Source: Polynucleobacter tropicus
GTDB taxonomy: Bacteria > Pseudomonadota > Gammaproteobacteria > Burkholderiales > Burkholderiaceae
Assembly (NCBI RefSeq): GCF_013307225.1
Contig: NZ_CP028942.1
Location: 1,116,001 to 1,180,000, forward strand
Length of the DNA: 64,000 nt
Direction: 5' to 3'
The notes beneath the pieces were generated by a model. The model made no database searches. It had not been told where the DNA came from and worked only from the letters and a program-made list of their open reading frames with translations. Within the stretch, counting starts at the first letter, position 1; the number at the start of each line of letters is the position of its first letter. The translations under genes and the position numbers were made by a program. This document shows, piece by piece, positions 49,572 through 57,737 of the stretch.

Positions 49572-50907
49572 TGCTGACCTCCCCGTTTGAGCCAACTTTC
49601 CATGACTGAATCGCATTGTTGTGATAAATCGATCTTGTACCGCGTACATCTCTCAACATTTTGATTGTTGGTTGTACGTAACCGGTGTCATCAATAGCAC
49701 GTGACTGCAAAATCGCTGGCGCGCCATCCCATACCCAATCAATATTGAAGCGCGTTAAGGCTTTACTCAAAACTGGGGTCTCTAGGCGAGCTATTTTCCA
49801 GTTATTGCCACCATCAAAGGAAACATCAACACGTTTAATCTTTCCTCTTCCAGACCATGCCAAACCGCTAACGTTATAAAAGCCTTTATCCAATAATTGC
49901 TGACCACCAGAAGGCGTCGTAATCACAGATTTACATTCTTGAATGGAGGTGTACTGACGAGCCAATCCGTCGGGCATCAAATCGTTGTAATGCACCGCCT
50001 CGTCTTTAGTGGCGTATGGCATATCTCCCACCTCTAGCCGTCTCAACCACTTTACCCAGCTGACACCCTGCACCCCAGGCACAACGAGTCTTAATGGGAA
50101 GCCGTTTTCAGGGCGCAACATTTCACCATTCATACCCCAAGCAACAATCGCTTCATTTAATACATCCGGCAGGTTAATGGTTCGTGTCATGCCAGAGCCA
50201 TCACCACCTTCAGCCAATAAATATTTACCTTTCTTTAGGTCCGCACCACATTCTTCTAGCAAGACAGACAAAGGCACGCCAGTGAACTCGCAACATGACA
50301 ACATGCCATGGGTGTACTGAACTGTGGGTACAGCAACATTGCCCCACTCCAAACCAGTATTAGCACCACACTCAATAAAGTGAATGCGGGATACGGAAGG
50401 CAAACGCATCAAGTCATTCATGGTGAACACTCGATTATGCTTAACCAAACCATTCACCATCAAGCGATGCTTTTCTGGATCAATGTTGTACCAGCCCTGA
50501 TGTTGGCGTTCAAAATGTAAGCCATTGGGAGTAATAATTCCAAACAAACCTTGCAAAGGTGTAAACGCAACAGAAGCGGCTGACACCCTCGTTAAGCCAG
50601 GTGATTCGCGACGTATCAAGTTAGCCTCGTAAATAGATGGCATTCCATAAGGCATGGTTGCCACATTCTTACCAAGCGTTGTCTGCCATTCTTGTTTTTC
50701 TAAAATCACTGGATCGCCATCTGCCGCCAATACATTGGCGGCGGAGCCAACACTAACCGCGCCACCAAGGGCTGCCATAAAGCCTTTACGCAAGAAACCT
50801 CGACGCGCGTCATCCATCCCATTTTCATTAAGGTCGGCAATTAAATCCTGCGATAGAAAATTCTCAGGGGCTTGTTTTATTTGCCCCCTGTGTTTTTGAT
50901 CGGCCAT
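49555..50907 (-). CDS. soxC: SoxC molybdopterin sulfane dehydrogenase
   Basis: A 450-residue molybdoenzyme of the sulfite oxidase family with a Tat signal (DDARRGFLRKGFMAALGG) and the molybdenum cysteine C180 in HFIECGANTGLEWG, followed by the dimerisation domain. SoxCD oxidises the sulfane sulfur on SoxY and so gives complete thiosulfate oxidation. Follows the MBL dioxygenase gene by about 50 bases. Confidence 0.94.
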   Translation of the reverse strand: MADQKHRGQIKQAPENFLSQDLIADLNENGMDDARRGFLRKGFMAALGGAVSVGSAANVLAADGDPVILEKQEWQTTLGKNVATMPYGMPSIYEANLIRRESPGLTRVSAASVAFTPLQGLFGIITPNGLHFERQHQGWYNIDPEKHRLMVNGLVKHNRVFTMNDLMRLPSVSRIHFIECGANTGLEWGNVAVPTVQYTHGMLSCCEFTGVPLSVLLEECGADLKKGKYLLAEGGDGSGMTRTINLPDVLNEAIVAWGMNGEMLRPENGFPLRLVVPGVQGVSWVKWLRRLEVGDMPYATKDEAVHYNDLMPDGLARQYTSIQECKSVITTPSGGQQLLDKGFYNVSGLAWSGRGKIKRVDVSFDGGNNWKIARLETPVLSKALTRFNIDWVWDGAPAILQSRAIDDTGYVQPTIKMLRDVRGTRSIYHNNAIQSWKVGSNGEVSNVQVG

Positions 50908-50957
50908 TAAATAGTTATCCTCACAATTAGATATAGCTCTTGCAGTTATCTGAATGA

Positions 50958-51818
50958 CTAAACCGCATTCACTGGAATCTTCAAATACGAAATGCCATTT
51001 GATTCTGCTGGCGGAAATTCTCCAGCGCGAATATTGACCTGAATTGCAGGCAATATCAGGACTGGCATTTCCAAAGTAGCGTCGCGCTTGGTACGCATTT
51101 CAATAAATTGCTCTTCAGAAATTCCATCATGCATATGAATGTTGGACTTCCTCTCTTCAGCAACCGTAGTTTCAAACTGAATAGGTCGATTGTTTGGTGG
51201 ATAGTCGTGACACATAAATAATCGCGTCTCAGGCGGGTTACTCAAAATCTTTTTCATTGATTGATATAAAACACTGGCATTCCCACCAGGGAAATCACAG
51301 CGTGCCGTTCCCACGTCGGGCATAAACATGGTGTCGCCAACGAAGATGGCATCACCTATCTGATATGCCATACAAGCTGGCGTATGCCCTGGAACAAAAA
51401 TGGCTTTAAGACTGAGGCCGCCAAAATCTACCCTCTCCCCATCCTTGAGTAATCGATCAAATTGAGATCCATCCGTTGGAAATGCGCTCTCCAGATTAAA
51501 GATGCCTTTGAATACCCCTTGAACTACAGAGATATGATCACCAATAGCAGTTTGACCGCCAAGCTTGGATTTCAAATAAGGGGCTGCAGTTACATGATCA
51601 GCATGCGCATGCGTCTCTAGAATCCACTCAACCTTAAGTGCGTTCTCTTTTACAAATTGGATAACTTCATCAGCCATCTTGGTGTTAGTGCGACCTGATT
51701 TAGGGTCGTAGCCAAGAACACTATCAATGATGATGCATGGACTATTTGGCTTCTCATAGACAACATAAGTAACCGTCCAGGTATCGATATCAAAAAAGCC
51801 TTTTACAACCGGATTCAT
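50958..51818 (-). CDS. Persulfide dioxygenase-like MBL protein (ETHE1/Blh-C type)
   Basis: A 286-residue metallo-beta-lactamase-fold protein without signal peptide. Iron-binding motifs are THAHADHVTAAPYL, VPGHTPACMAYQ and GDTMFMPDVGTARCDFPGG; CHDYPPNNR follows. This pattern is of persulfide dioxygenases that oxidise glutathione persulfide to sulfite. It forms the first gene of the minus-strand run and faces the SQR gene. Confidence 0.87.
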   Translation of the reverse strand: MNPVVKGFFDIDTWTVTYVVYEKPNSPCIIIDSVLGYDPKSGRTNTKMADEVIQFVKENALKVEWILETHAHADHVTAAPYLKSKLGGQTAIGDHISVVQGVFKGIFNLESAFPTDGSQFDRLLKDGERVDFGGLSLKAIFVPGHTPACMAYQIGDAIFVGDTMFMPDVGTARCDFPGGNASVLYQSMKKILSNPPETRLFMCHDYPPNNRPIQFETTVAEERKSNIHMHDGISEEQFIEMRTKRDATLEMPVLILPAIQVNIRAGEFPPAESNGISYLKIPVNAV

Positions 51819-51963
51819 CTTTCGCTCTTCTAGGTAATATTTCTAGGTGAAATTATTTAATAAAGCTGGTAAAAATACACTAATAACTAACCCTTATAAA
51901 TATATTACTTTTAGTAATTAAGATAGCTGAGCTATATAACCATTGAACTTGAAAGCGAATTAG
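51819..51963. promoter_or_regulatory. Divergent promoter region of the sulfur island with two palindromes
   Basis: 145 AT-rich bases between the dioxygenase and SQR genes. Palindrome 1 is ATTACT-TTT-AGTAAT at 51904-51918; palindrome 2 is ATAGCT-G-AGCTAT at 51923-51935. Either is a candidate operator. No clear -35/-10 pair could be fixed. Confidence 0.55.
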
Positions 51964-53205
51964 ATGAACACAAAACAGCACAATACTGAATATGACATCC
52001 TAATTGCCGGGGGCGGCGCCGCTGGCATCGGATTGGCAGCAAGTCTAAAAAGTAGAGAAAATTCCCTCAAAATTGGCATTATTGAACCCTCTGAGGAGCA
52101 CTACTACCAACCCTCCTGGACTCTTGTCGGAGGGGGCGCCTTCAATGTCAAAAATAGCAAACGTAAGACTAAAGACATCATCCCAGCAGGGGTTACCTGG
52201 ATTAAAGACAAAATCACTGGTTTTAGCCCCGAGACTAACGAGGTTCGAGTCGCACATGGCGAACCCATTCGATATAAATATCTAGCTGTAGCTACTGGAC
52301 TAAAGATTAAGTGGGAAGCAATACCGGGCTTAGTCGACACCATTGGCAAGAATGGCGTGACATCAAACTATAGCTACGACTACTCCCCTTACACATGGGA
52401 GCTAGTGAAGCAAATGAAATCCGGCAAGGCGATCTTCACTCAACCTCCAATGCCGATTAAGTGCCCTGGCGCCCCACAAAAGGCAATGTATCTCTCATGC
52501 CATGAATGGGAAAAACAAGGCAAACTCAAAAATATCGAAGTGGAATTAAATAATGCGGGAGCTGCATTATTTGGCGTGGCAGATTTTGTACCCCCACTCA
52601 TGGAATACGTAAAGAAATATCAAGCTACATTGAACTTCAATTGCAATCTGATTTCAGTTGACGGCCCTAACAAGAAAGCGATCTTTGCTGTTAAGGATGC
52701 CGATGGAAATGTCACTCAGGTAGAGAAATCATTCGATATGCTTCACGTAGTGCCGCCTCAAGGGCCCCAGGATTGCTTAATTGGCAGCCCTATTGCTAAT
52801 GCTGATGGCTGGGTAGATGTCGATCAGTCCACATTGCAACATACTCGTTACCCTAATGTCTTTGGATTGGGTGACTGCTGCTCATCGCCGAATTCAAAAA
52901 CTGCTGCAGCCGCTAGAAAGCAAGTTGTTGTAGTTGCAGAGAATCTATTGGCACATAAAAATCATCAAGCAATGCCACTCAAATATGACGGATATGGTTC
53001 TTGTCCGTTAACAGTGGAAAGAGGAAAAATTGTTTTAGCGGAATTTGGCTACGGTGGAAAACTATTGCCTACATTCCCATGGTTAATTAACCCACTTAAG
53101 GCAACCAAGCTTGCTTGGATTCTGAAAAAGGATGTTTTGCCTTGGCTCTACTGGAATGCAATGCTCAAAGGCAGAGAGTGGCTAGCGCGACCATTTGAAA
53201 ACTAA
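51964..53205 (+). CDS. Type II sulfide:quinone oxidoreductase
   Basis: A 413-residue FAD protein with fold DILIAGGGAAGIGLAASLKS near residue 11. Catalytic cysteines are C167 in MPIKCPGAPQKAMYLS and C347 in YDGYGSCPLTVERGK, matching the human-type (SQOR-like) enzyme rather than flavocytochrome c. The product would be glutathione persulfide or similar, which the facing dioxygenase could oxidise. First of four plus-strand genes. Confidence 0.88.
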   Translation: MNTKQHNTEYDILIAGGGAAGIGLAASLKSRENSLKIGIIEPSEEHYYQPSWTLVGGGAFNVKNSKRKTKDIIPAGVTWIKDKITGFSPETNEVRVAHGEPIRYKYLAVATGLKIKWEAIPGLVDTIGKNGVTSNYSYDYSPYTWELVKQMKSGKAIFTQPPMPIKCPGAPQKAMYLSCHEWEKQGKLKNIEVELNNAGAALFGVADFVPPLMEYVKKYQATLNFNCNLISVDGPNKKAIFAVKDADGNVTQVEKSFDMLHVVPPQGPQDCLIGSPIANADGWVDVDQSTLQHTRYPNVFGLGDCCSSPNSKTAAAARKQVVVVAENLLAHKNHQAMPLKYDGYGSCPLTVERGKIVLAEFGYGGKLLPTFPWLINPLKATKLAWILKKDVLPWLYWNAMLKGREWLARPFEN

Positions 53206-53208
53206 TCA

Positions 53209-54018
53209 ATGGAACACATTTTTTTAGCCCCTGCCCTTGGGATGCTTATTGGCATCCTCATGGGTCTCACTGGCGCAGGTGGAGGCATTCTGTCAGTGCC
53301 CCTACTTGTATTTGCTTTCCACATGCCAATCTCGCAAGCGGGTCCAATTGCATTAACTGCGATCGCTTTATCAGCTGGGGTTGGAGCGTTAATTGGCTTG
53401 TGCACAAAGGTGTTGCGCTACAAGGCGGCTATGTTTATGGCCACCTTTGGTCTCCTGCTATCTCCTCTGGGATTGTGGGTTGCACAACGTGCACCCAACA
53501 CGCCAATGCTACTCATGTTTAGTGCCGTATTGATTTATGTGTCGAGCAAAATGTTTATTCAGGCTACACAGATCATTGCAGGCAAAGCATCCGTATTGAC
53601 TAAGCCGCCTCCATGCCAACTCGACATGTCCATTGGAAAATTAATTTGGACAGTACCATGCGCTAGAGCGCTGATGTTTGCGGGAGCATGCGCTGGATTT
53701 TTATCAGGACTGCTTGGCGTCGGTGGCGGATTCATTATTGTTCCTTCGCTAAAGAAATTCACTGACCTTCCCATGAAAGCCATTGTCGCCACCTCCCTGG
53801 GTGTGCTCGCAATCGTCTCAACTGGTGGTGCAGCAATTTCTCTCGCATCAGGAACGCTGGATTTATCAATCGCCATTCCTTTTAGCGGCGGATCTCTTTT
53901 AGGTCTTTTGATTGGGAAAATCCTCGAAAGAAAAATTAGTGGCCCTCGAGTTCAGCAAATTTTTTCCATCTTTACACTCCTGGTGGCACTCAGCTTGATT
54001 TACAAATGTACGCTGTGA
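53209..54018 (+). CDS. TauE/SafE (TSUP) family sulfite/sulfonate exporter
   Basis: A 269-residue membrane protein with about eight spans; LGMLIGILMGLTGAGGGILSVPLL and AGFLSGLLGVGGGFIIVPSL are the repeated family motifs. It may export sulfite or thiosulfate. It starts 3 bases after the SQR stop. Confidence 0.85.
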   Translation: MEHIFLAPALGMLIGILMGLTGAGGGILSVPLLVFAFHMPISQAGPIALTAIALSAGVGALIGLCTKVLRYKAAMFMATFGLLLSPLGLWVAQRAPNTPMLLMFSAVLIYVSSKMFIQATQIIAGKASVLTKPPPCQLDMSIGKLIWTVPCARALMFAGACAGFLSGLLGVGGGFIIVPSLKKFTDLPMKAIVATSLGVLAIVSTGGAAISLASGTLDLSIAIPFSGGSLLGLLIGKILERKISGPRVQQIFSIFTLLVALSLIYKCTL

Positions 54019-54054
54019 GCTAGCGAACCTACTGAATGGCAATACAATTCAAGA

Positions 54055-54717
54055 GTGATTGATATTGATGCCCTCCTCCTATCTCTAAAGCTAGCCTTAT
54101 GGACTTTGGTCCTTATTCTGCCTTTTGGAGTTTGGGTAGCTCACTCCCTTCAGAGGATGCGCAAAGGAAGATCCTGGATTGAGGCAACCCTTGCTCTCCC
54201 TTTAGTGCTTCCTCCAACCGTACTCGGGTATTACCTTCTTATTGGCTTAGGTGGGAAAAATTTTTTCGGCATTCCGCTAGTATTTTCATTTACGGGAATT
54301 TTGATTGCGTCGCTCATCGTCAATCTTCCATTTGCCATTCAACCAATACAGCGCGCTTTCGAATCGATTCACCCAGAAATTCGTGAGGCGGCTCAAGTTA
54401 GTGGCCTATCTCAATGGCAAATCTTTCGCTTAATTGAATTGCCACTTGCGTGGCGCGGTATTACTAGTGCTGCAGTCTTAACATTTGCGCATACACTTGG
54501 CGAATTTGGTGTCATCCTCATGGTTGGCGGAGCAATTCCAGGCGAAACAAAAACAGTTTCGATTTCGATCTACGATAAAGTGCAAAGCTTTGACACCTCG
54601 GGCGCAGGAGTACTTTCGTTAATATTGCTGGGTACTTCATTAGTAGCTATCGCCCTATCCTATGGCGTTTTTGGTCGCCAATCAAATCGATCACGTAACG
54701 CAGAATGGAGAGCCTAA
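54055..54717 (+). CDS. modB: Molybdate ABC transporter permease
   Basis: A 220-residue membrane permease starting at a GTG, with the EAA loop EAAQVSGLSQWQIFRLIELPLAW near the middle and about five spans. It works with ModC and normally a periplasmic ModA, which is not encoded beside it. A sulfate-type (CysTW) role is possible but ModB is the better fit. Confidence 0.8.
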   Translation: MIDIDALLLSLKLALWTLVLILPFGVWVAHSLQRMRKGRSWIEATLALPLVLPPTVLGYYLLIGLGGKNFFGIPLVFSFTGILIASLIVNLPFAIQPIQRAFESIHPEIREAAQVSGLSQWQIFRLIELPLAWRGITSAAVLTFAHTLGEFGVILMVGGAIPGETKTVSISIYDKVQSFDTSGAGVLSLILLGTSLVAIALSYGVFGRQSNRSRNAEWRA

Positions 54718-55823
54718 TGCTGAAAGTGAAGCTCTCCCAAGTCTCGCCAAATCCACTGCAGCTCAATATTGAGTGCATTCCTGGCGAACTGCATGCGCTA
54801 GTAGGTCCATCCGGCAGTGGCAAAACAACGGCGTTACGCACCATTGCTGGATTAAGCAATGCGCAAACAGGAAAAATTGAATGTGATGGCAACATCTGGT
54901 TTGAAGCTTCTGATATTGGTGGCATTACCACAGCGCTGAGCCCTGCTCAACGTTCATGCGGGTTCTTATTTCAGCAATACGCACTATTCCCGCACCTCTC
55001 CGCACTGGAGAATGTTTGCATTCCCTTATATAACTCTGTGCCATCATTGGAAGAGCGCAAAGCATTGGCACAACAGTGGTTAGACCGAATGGGGATTGGC
55101 GAGCTTGCAAAGCGTATGCCAAATCAATTGTCTGGTGGACAACAGCAACGTGTCGCGCTTGCGAGAGCGCTTGCTAGATCACCAAAGATCTTATTGCTGG
55201 ATGAGCCTTTCTCTGCGATTGATGCTCCAACGCGCCAGAGTCTATACAAAACACTTGCACAACTGCGCAAAGATTTAAACATTCCGATACTACTTGTTAC
55301 ACATGACTTAAGAGAGGCCGATCTCTTAGCAGACCGAATTACTGTGATTGACCAAGGTGTTGGCCTGCAAACTGCACCACCCAAAATTTTGTTTGAACGC
55401 CCCCGAAATTCTCGTGTTGCGGAGCTCGTTGGCATTAACAATAAATTCGAGGGTGTATTTACCGCTGGCAAACTTAGATGGAATGGTTGTCAGCGGGTAT
55501 TTGATGTTGTCGATAAAGGAAAAATACCGCCCAATACACCTGTTGCTTGGGTTATTCCTGCTGACGGCTTAAGCCTAAGCGCGACTCAAAGCGCCACTTC
55601 TATTGAGGTAATGGTTGAACAAATCAGCGCAATTGGACAGATAGCTGTTATTCAATTGCGGACAATTGAAGGAAATCATATGGTTACCTGGGAGGCATCT
55701 GCTGCGGAAGTTAAACGCCTATCCCTAGAAGCCAACAAAATGTGTCATCTAGAGATTGATGGTGGCAAGATCCATATCATGCCGCTACGCCCCATCAATG
55801 ACCCGAGGCTTTTTAGCAATTAA
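54717..55823 (+). CDS. modC: Molybdate ABC transporter ATPase
   Basis: A 368-residue ATPase with Walker A VGPSGSGKTTALR near residue 29, signature LSGGQQQRVALARALA, Walker B ILLLDEPFSAID and a C-terminal TOBE-like domain (WVIPADGLSLS, IAVIQLRTIEG). GGAG lies before the ATG at 54717, which overlaps the modB stop (TAATG). It overlaps the convergent methyltransferase gene by 4 bases. Confidence 0.85.
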   Translation: MLKVKLSQVSPNPLQLNIECIPGELHALVGPSGSGKTTALRTIAGLSNAQTGKIECDGNIWFEASDIGGITTALSPAQRSCGFLFQQYALFPHLSALENVCIPLYNSVPSLEERKALAQQWLDRMGIGELAKRMPNQLSGGQQQRVALARALARSPKILLLDEPFSAIDAPTRQSLYKTLAQLRKDLNIPILLVTHDLREADLLADRITVIDQGVGLQTAPPKILFERPRNSRVAELVGINNKFEGVFTAGKLRWNGCQRVFDVVDKGKIPPNTPVAWVIPADGLSLSATQSATSIEVMVEQISAIGQIAVIQLRTIEGNHMVTWEASAAEVKRLSLEANKMCHLEIDGGKIHIMPLRPINDPRLFSN

Positions 55824-56446
55824 AGATTTGGTTTCTGGGCCACCAAGCCTAACAATGCGGACATTCCTTCATGTCTAGCACCTTCAGATAAGACTTTTTC
55901 ATAAGAACACAGCTCCAGAATTTTGAAGTCTTTAGCTAGCTCACGAATCAACTCTTCGGTATAAAGGTGCTCAATCAGCGATGGGCCACCAGTCTTGTAC
56001 TCCAACTGCTTTGGCGTATAGCCCTGGAGAATAAAAATTCCACCAGGCTTTAAGGTTTCATAGGTTTTTTGGAAAATGCGTTCACGCATGGCGGGATCCG
56101 CGAACTGAATAAAGATTCCGACTACTGCATCATAGTTATCTCTGTGCCAGGCATAGCTATCCGTGTCGGAGAATGTATATTCGACATCAACTTGATTGTC
56201 TTGAGCAAATTGATTCGCCTTTGCTAATGCGATATCTGATGCATCAAAGCCAACAACCCGCATCCCCTGTTTAGCCAGCCAAACACCATTACGTCCTTCG
56301 CCATCCGCAATACACAAAACCCTATCACCAGGCTTTAGATATCTCTTAGTTTGTTCAACTAAATATTCGTTGGGTTCTTTTCCAAAGATGAACTCCTCTT
56401 TATCAAAGCGCTCATTCCAGAACTGTGTGGCATCAGAAAACCCCAT
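55820..56446 (-). CDS. Class I SAM-dependent methyltransferase
   Basis: A protein of about 208 residues, starting MGFSDATQFWNERFDKEEF (ATG at 56446; the frame is open to 56548). Motif I is VLCIADGEGRNGVWLAKQG and motif II RVVGFDASDIAL. TehB-like methyltransferases show this pattern; the substrate is unknown. It follows metZ by 22 bases and overlaps the modC end. Confidence 0.8.
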   Translation of the reverse strand: MGFSDATQFWNERFDKEEFIFGKEPNEYLVEQTKRYLKPGDRVLCIADGEGRNGVWLAKQGMRVVGFDASDIALAKANQFAQDNQVDVEYTFSDTDSYAWHRDNYDAVVGIFIQFADPAMRERIFQKTYETLKPGGIFILQGYTPKQLEYKTGGPSLIEHLYTEELIRELAKDFKILELCSYEKVLSEGARHEGMSALLGLVAQKPNL

Positions 56447-56468
56447 AGGCTTATCTTGATGTACTTGT

Positions 56469-57677
56469 TTATTTTTTGAGTCCACCAACGAGATCATTCT
56501 TGAGATCGTTGATATTTTCCAAGCCCACGGCAATACGGACCAAACCATCCGAAATTCCGGCGGCTTTACGTGCCTCTGGACTCACGCGGCAATGCGTTGT
56601 GGTCGCTGGATGAGTAATCGTCGTGCGTGTATCACCCAAGTTTGCGGTAATAGAACAAAGTTTGGTTTGATTGATCAACTTGAAGGCGGCTTTTTTGCCC
56701 CCCTTAAGCACAAAGGAAACGATTGCTCCACCCTCTTTTTGTTGGCGCTTTGCCAAAGCATGCTGAGGATGCGATTTCAAACCTGGATGGTAAACGCGTT
56801 CAACGCCAGATTGCTTCTCAAGCCATTGAGCCAAAGCAAGAGCGTTCTCGCTTTGTTGCTTCATACGAAGCTCAAGCGTCTCTAAGCCTTTTAAAAATAC
56901 CCAGGCGTTGAATGCAGATAAGGTTGGGCCTGCTGTTCGAACATACGGGAAAACTTTGCCCATCACGAAATCATTGCTTCCTACAATTGCGCCACCGACA
57001 ACCCTCCCCTGACCGTCTAAGTACTTAGTGGCAGAGTGGATCACAACATCGGCGCCTAACGCCAATGGCTTTTGCAATGCAGGGGTGCAAAAGCAATTAT
57101 CAACAGCAAACAAGGCCTTTGCTTTCTTAGCAATCTTGGAAATTGCTTTGATATCCGCAATTTCCGTTAAGGGATTTGAAGGCGTCTCTAAGTAAAACAG
57201 CTTCGTATTAGGTTGAACAGCGTCCTGCCATGCTTTGGAATCAGTCAAATCTACGTAGGTTGTGGTGATGCCAAAGCGACCTAGGATATTGGTAAACAAT
57301 TGAATCGTCGCACCAAATACAGAGCGAGAACAAACCACATGATCGCCAGCCTGAAGATGCGCCATCGCCATCGTTAGAATTGCGGACATCCCTGAAGCAG
57401 TCGCAATACAAGCCTCACCACCCTCTAGAGCAGCCAAGCGATCCTGAAACATACTGACAGTCGGATTGGTAAAGCGCGAATAAATGAAACCTTGATCCGC
57501 ATGAGCAAAACCATCAGCAGCTAACTCAGCACTATCAAAGCAGAAGCTTGATGTCAAAAACATTGCTTCAGAGTGCTCTTGAAAATCAGAGGTACGACGA
57601 GTGCCAGCGCGGACAGCCACCGTCTCTAGCGCTAGCTTAGAAAAATCAGGTTTTTTGCGGGTGGTTTTACTCTTCAT
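56469..57677 (-). CDS. metZ: O-succinylhomoserine sulfhydrylase
   Basis: A 402-residue PLP enzyme of the Cys/Met family with the lysine in VIHSATKYLDGQGRVVGG (about residue 211) and RFTNPTVSMFQDRLA near residue 65. It makes homocysteine from sulfide and O-succinylhomoserine. The metZ label rests on family pattern and the purF neighbourhood; MetB or MetC activity cannot be excluded. Confidence 0.88.
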   Translation of the reverse strand: MKSKTTRKKPDFSKLALETVAVRAGTRRTSDFQEHSEAMFLTSSFCFDSAELAADGFAHADQGFIYSRFTNPTVSMFQDRLAALEGGEACIATASGMSAILTMAMAHLQAGDHVVCSRSVFGATIQLFTNILGRFGITTTYVDLTDSKAWQDAVQPNTKLFYLETPSNPLTEIADIKAISKIAKKAKALFAVDNCFCTPALQKPLALGADVVIHSATKYLDGQGRVVGGAIVGSNDFVMGKVFPYVRTAGPTLSAFNAWVFLKGLETLELRMKQQSENALALAQWLEKQSGVERVYHPGLKSHPQHALAKRQQKEGGAIVSFVLKGGKKAAFKLINQTKLCSITANLGDTRTTITHPATTTHCRVSPEARKAAGISDGLVRIAVGLENINDLKNDLVGGLKK

Positions 57678-57737
57678 AGCGCTATTTTGACACCGAATTC
57701 CGAATTTGCCTCAGAGAAGGCGCATTCCTGTGGCTTT

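Noticed and set aside
40373..55823. Mobile element carrying the sulfur island
   Set aside because: No transposase, integrase, tRNA target site or terminal inverted repeats seen at either edge; only a short tandem repeat near 40,404.
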